Shown here piece after piece: positions 19,088-21,536 of a DNA stretch of 21,536 nt (positions within the stretch are counted from its first letter, which is position 1; every line of letters starts with the position of its first letter). The notes beneath the pieces are model-generated. The model was not told the DNA's origin, searched no databases, and saw only the letters and a list, made by a program, of their open reading frames with translations. The DNA comes from Fragilaria crotonensis (Eukaryota; Bacillariophyta; Fragilariophyceae; Fragilariales; Fragilariaceae), in NCBI GenBank assembly GCA_022925895.1, contig JAKSYS010000823.1, positions 1 to 21,536 of the forward strand. The letters run 5' to 3'. Made by a program: the position numbers and the translations under genes.

Positions 19088-21536
19088 TTAATTTTGTGGC
19101 TGTTGATGCCGAGGGCACAATGTTGAAATGAGGACCTCCTTATAAACAATGTTCTGCAGTGGATGACCACCAGTAAATACAAAAAGATCATGTGGGTTAC
19201 GAACTCGTGAAAGAGCAACATAAAGTTAGCCATGTGCAAATATGCCTTGTGGCACAAAGATACCAACTTTTCGCAATGTTTGACCTTGACTCTTGTTGAT
19301 GGTCGTTGCATATGCTGGTCGGACTGGAAACTGTCGTCGTTTAAAGACAAAAGGCAGTTCATCTTCTGGTGAAAGGAGAGCAATTCGTGGTATGTCCACA
19401 ATTTCTCCAGAGGTAGGAACAGAACACTCAAGGATGGACCGTGAGATACGGCGAACAATGAGTCGGGTGCCATTGCCGAGTGTACTTGATAGGTTTCGGA
19501 GCAACATGACCAGCATACCTCTTTTTAGAGTGAGGCGATGTGGTGGGAGGCCTGATGGTTCCAAAGAGTTCAGGAATTCAGGAGGATAGAGGGTATATGC
19601 AGGATCATCAGTTTCTTCAGACATGATGTTGTCAATACTGAGAAACACATGCTCATCATGAGGCAATCTTGATGATACCATATCATTTATATGTTGAACA
19701 TCTTTGTTTTTGGGACATAGGATAGCACGTTCAGACCAATAGAGTGGATCACTAGAAGAAAAATCATCAAATACATGCTCAACCAGTTCTTTCACTTCTT
19801 GAGGCTGGGAAATATACAATGGTAGATTTATTGGGGAAGGCTACACATCCTCACCAATCCTCAAGAGGAATGATGCAAAATGGGAACGTACTTCTTGCAG
19901 CTGTGGGTCACTTGTGTTTTCTAAGTCCATACGCAATCGCATATTCTCAGAGAGTTGCATTATGTTCACAAATGAAGTCTGCCAGACTTTAGATTGTAGG
20001 ACAGTTGAATGCACAATGGTAGCTCTTCCAGCATGGCTTAGTACAGGAAGCACTTGACAAAAGTCACCACCCATGATGACAACCAAGCCACCAAAAGGAG
20101 CATCATTACATTCAAGCAAGTCACAAAGAGACTGTGAAAGAACATCAAGACCAACACCCTTAAGCATTGTGATCTCATCAATGATCAAAAGCTTTGCAAC
20201 CTTTAGAACTTCTGCCTTGTCTTTCAATAGGTTGCACATGGATGTTTCATACAATTGAATTGGAAGTCCAGATATATAGTGCAGTGTACAGCCCAAAGGA
20301 GCAAAGTTGGTGGCAGCGATGCCTGATATAGCTGTTGCAAGAGAAACATGTCCTTCACTGCGCACCTTGGCAAGGATCATCCTGAACAACTCTGTCTTAC
20401 CTGAGCTTGCAGGCCCATCAACAATGAACACATTTTGCTGAGTTTGAGTACCACTATTGTTGACAGATGCCAGGACAGCATCAAAAATAGCATGCTGTTG
20501 GGCATTCAGAAGAGGGAAGCGATCCAGCTGTTGTTGAATTTCACTGCTGGATGATGAAAGCTGTAATTGCAACAAATGGTTGATTGAATTGTCCACAGCA
20601 GTTGCATGCTCAAGCAGACATGTGTGAAGGGATGGTACCCATTCAAGTATAGAATGACTGTACATCATCCCCAGAAGGGCATCAAGTTCACGCACAAGGA
20701 AGTCCTGCAGTTGTTGTTCAGTGAAGTCAGGGTGATGGTGTGCAAAATCTTCTGACATTGCAGCCCAGTAGGACTGATAGAGTGACCTTGGATCAGAGAC
20801 ATCACAGTTGAAAAGGATGATTGCAAAGAGTCTTCTGAGCCGGCCTGCTGACACTATCCTCTGTGTGGCTTCCTGCACGGCTTGATGCCACTCAGTATCA
20901 TTGTCTAGAAGACCCAGTGTACGGCAGGCATCTTGAAATGTTGGACAAATCACTCCATCCAATCGTTTGTAGTGATTGAAGCTTGTTGCACCCTTCACTA
21001 CAGTCAACATGCGCCCACAGAAGTATCGCTCACCAGAAGAAGGAAGCACTGTAGAGGCAAGATACAGTGGGGAATTTCTGCTGGTGATTAGAATGCCGTA
21101 TCGCCCTTCATTTCCCAGCATTATCCCACCTATAGTGCTGAGGATGTCATGATAAAGGAACTGGCAAGCATACGGATCATTTTGATTGAGTTCAAACCAG
21201 GCAAGTAACTGTATGGGGTGCTCCCCTTGCAAGTACTTAGGCGGTGTTTCATCCTCCTGAACACAACCGATTGCTGATTGGGAAGATGGTACATTAAACG
21301 CATCACATTTGGCTTTTCAGAGTGAAGACAAAAACTGAAGAGGCGCCAGCATGCCTCAGATCGAGACATACTAACGTCCCTGAAGATGAGGCTAGATCTC
21401 ATCCTCTTGTATCTTCACCAACCTGGACTGCAACGGTCATGGCCTTTGTATACATATTTGTACAGGTATTTGACAGCCTGTACTGAGTTGCATACCTCAA
21501 CATTGATGTGGCAGTCAAACTCTTGGTAAGATAGCA
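19088..21536 (-). pseudogene. Helitron Rep/helicase, 5' end outside window
   Basis: Rolling-circle transposase. At the right edge the frame reads C-H-I-N-V-E-V-C and K-Y-L-Y-K-Y-V-Y-K-G-H-D-R, the last Rep motif with its tyrosines. S-E-A-C-W-R-L-F and L-P-N-Q-Q-S-V-V-F follow, then P-P-K-Y-L and L-L-A-W-F-E-L-N. The PIF1-like helicase shows G-P-A-S-S-G-K-T (Walker A, 20393-20416), I-I-D-E (Walker B, near 20175), G-G-D-F-C-Q-V-L-P near 20050, N-K-S-Q-G-Q-T-L near 19285 and L-Y-V-A-L-S-R-V near 19215. Lesions are an in-frame TAG at 21392, a one-base frameshift near 21254, a TAG at 19841 and a TAA at 19226 replacing the normal glutamine in H-G-Q-L-Y-V-A-L-S-R. The end is TAA 19088-19090. Confidence 0.9.

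Larger units (their letters stand above)
18931..21536 (-). mobile_element. Helitron (autonomous type, decayed), partial
   Basis: Defined by the Rep/helicase reading frame and a tentative 3' hairpin end. The 5' end (TC terminus), most of the Rep domain and any upstream genes lie outside the window. The left boundary is uncertain within 18682-19087. The intact arrangement of helicase motifs and few lesions suggest fairly recent activity. Confidence 0.75.

Noticed and set aside
14876-21394. Alternative genetic code with TAA/TAG read as glutamine
   Set aside because: It would explain several stops, but Gln is otherwise written CAA/CAG throughout the same frames, two lesions are TGA at Arg sites, and TAG, TAA and TGA all serve as natural ends of other genes in the window.

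Overview
The window reads as nuclear DNA of a stramenopile, for example an oomycete, a diatom or a relative; the lineage cannot be fixed from this sequence alone. Three things point there. The copia element is of the diatom/oomycete CoDi-like type. A retroelement with a long ORF1 and an endonuclease/exonuclease/phosphatase (EEP) domain is of a kind I associate with diatoms and relatives. The host genes are ankyrin-TKL kinases with short introns of about 95 bp carrying a TTCTAAC branch point. Every recognisable coding region lies on the minus strand. No RNA gene, CRISPR array or bacterial-type operon is visible.

Layout from left to right. (1) 1-6652: a complete, very young Ty1/copia retrotransposon. 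Its two 176/177-bp LTRs differ by a single 1-nt indel and it is flanked by a 5-bp target duplication. Gag, protease, integrase, a chromodomain-like module, reverse transcriptase and RNase H are all recognisable, but the frame is broken by many single-base indels, several of them in homopolymers. (2) 6661-10876: a kinase gene whose hinge/C-lobe plus RING-like segment is tandemly triplicated (period about 1.02 kb). No base substitution was seen between copies when read by eye. (3) 10803-13546: a second, intact-looking member of the same family: ankyrin repeats, TKL kinase, RING-like finger, coiled coil and a C-terminal domain. Its 3' end runs directly into the 5'-truncated first gene. (4) 13600-14349: a diverged direct duplication of about 370 bp upstream of the second kinase. 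(5) 14483-18681: a decayed retroelement (ORF1, then EEP) whose reverse transcriptase is missing and whose frame runs into the C-terminal tail of a DDE transposase. (6) 18682-19087: a spacer with three perfect inverted repeats. (7) 19088-21536: the Rep C-terminal edge and PIF1-like helicase of a Helitron, cut by the window end.

The main biological interest is the kinase family, which joins ankyrin repeats, a TKL kinase and a RING-like finger in one chain and has expanded locally through partial tandem duplication. The central caution is that lesions come in two kinds. The young copia element and the kinase array carry 1-nt length changes, many in homopolymers, which look like uncorrected sequencing indels. 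The Helitron and EEP element carry in-frame stops that can all be read as C-to-T changes at Gln or Arg codons, which look like genuine decay.
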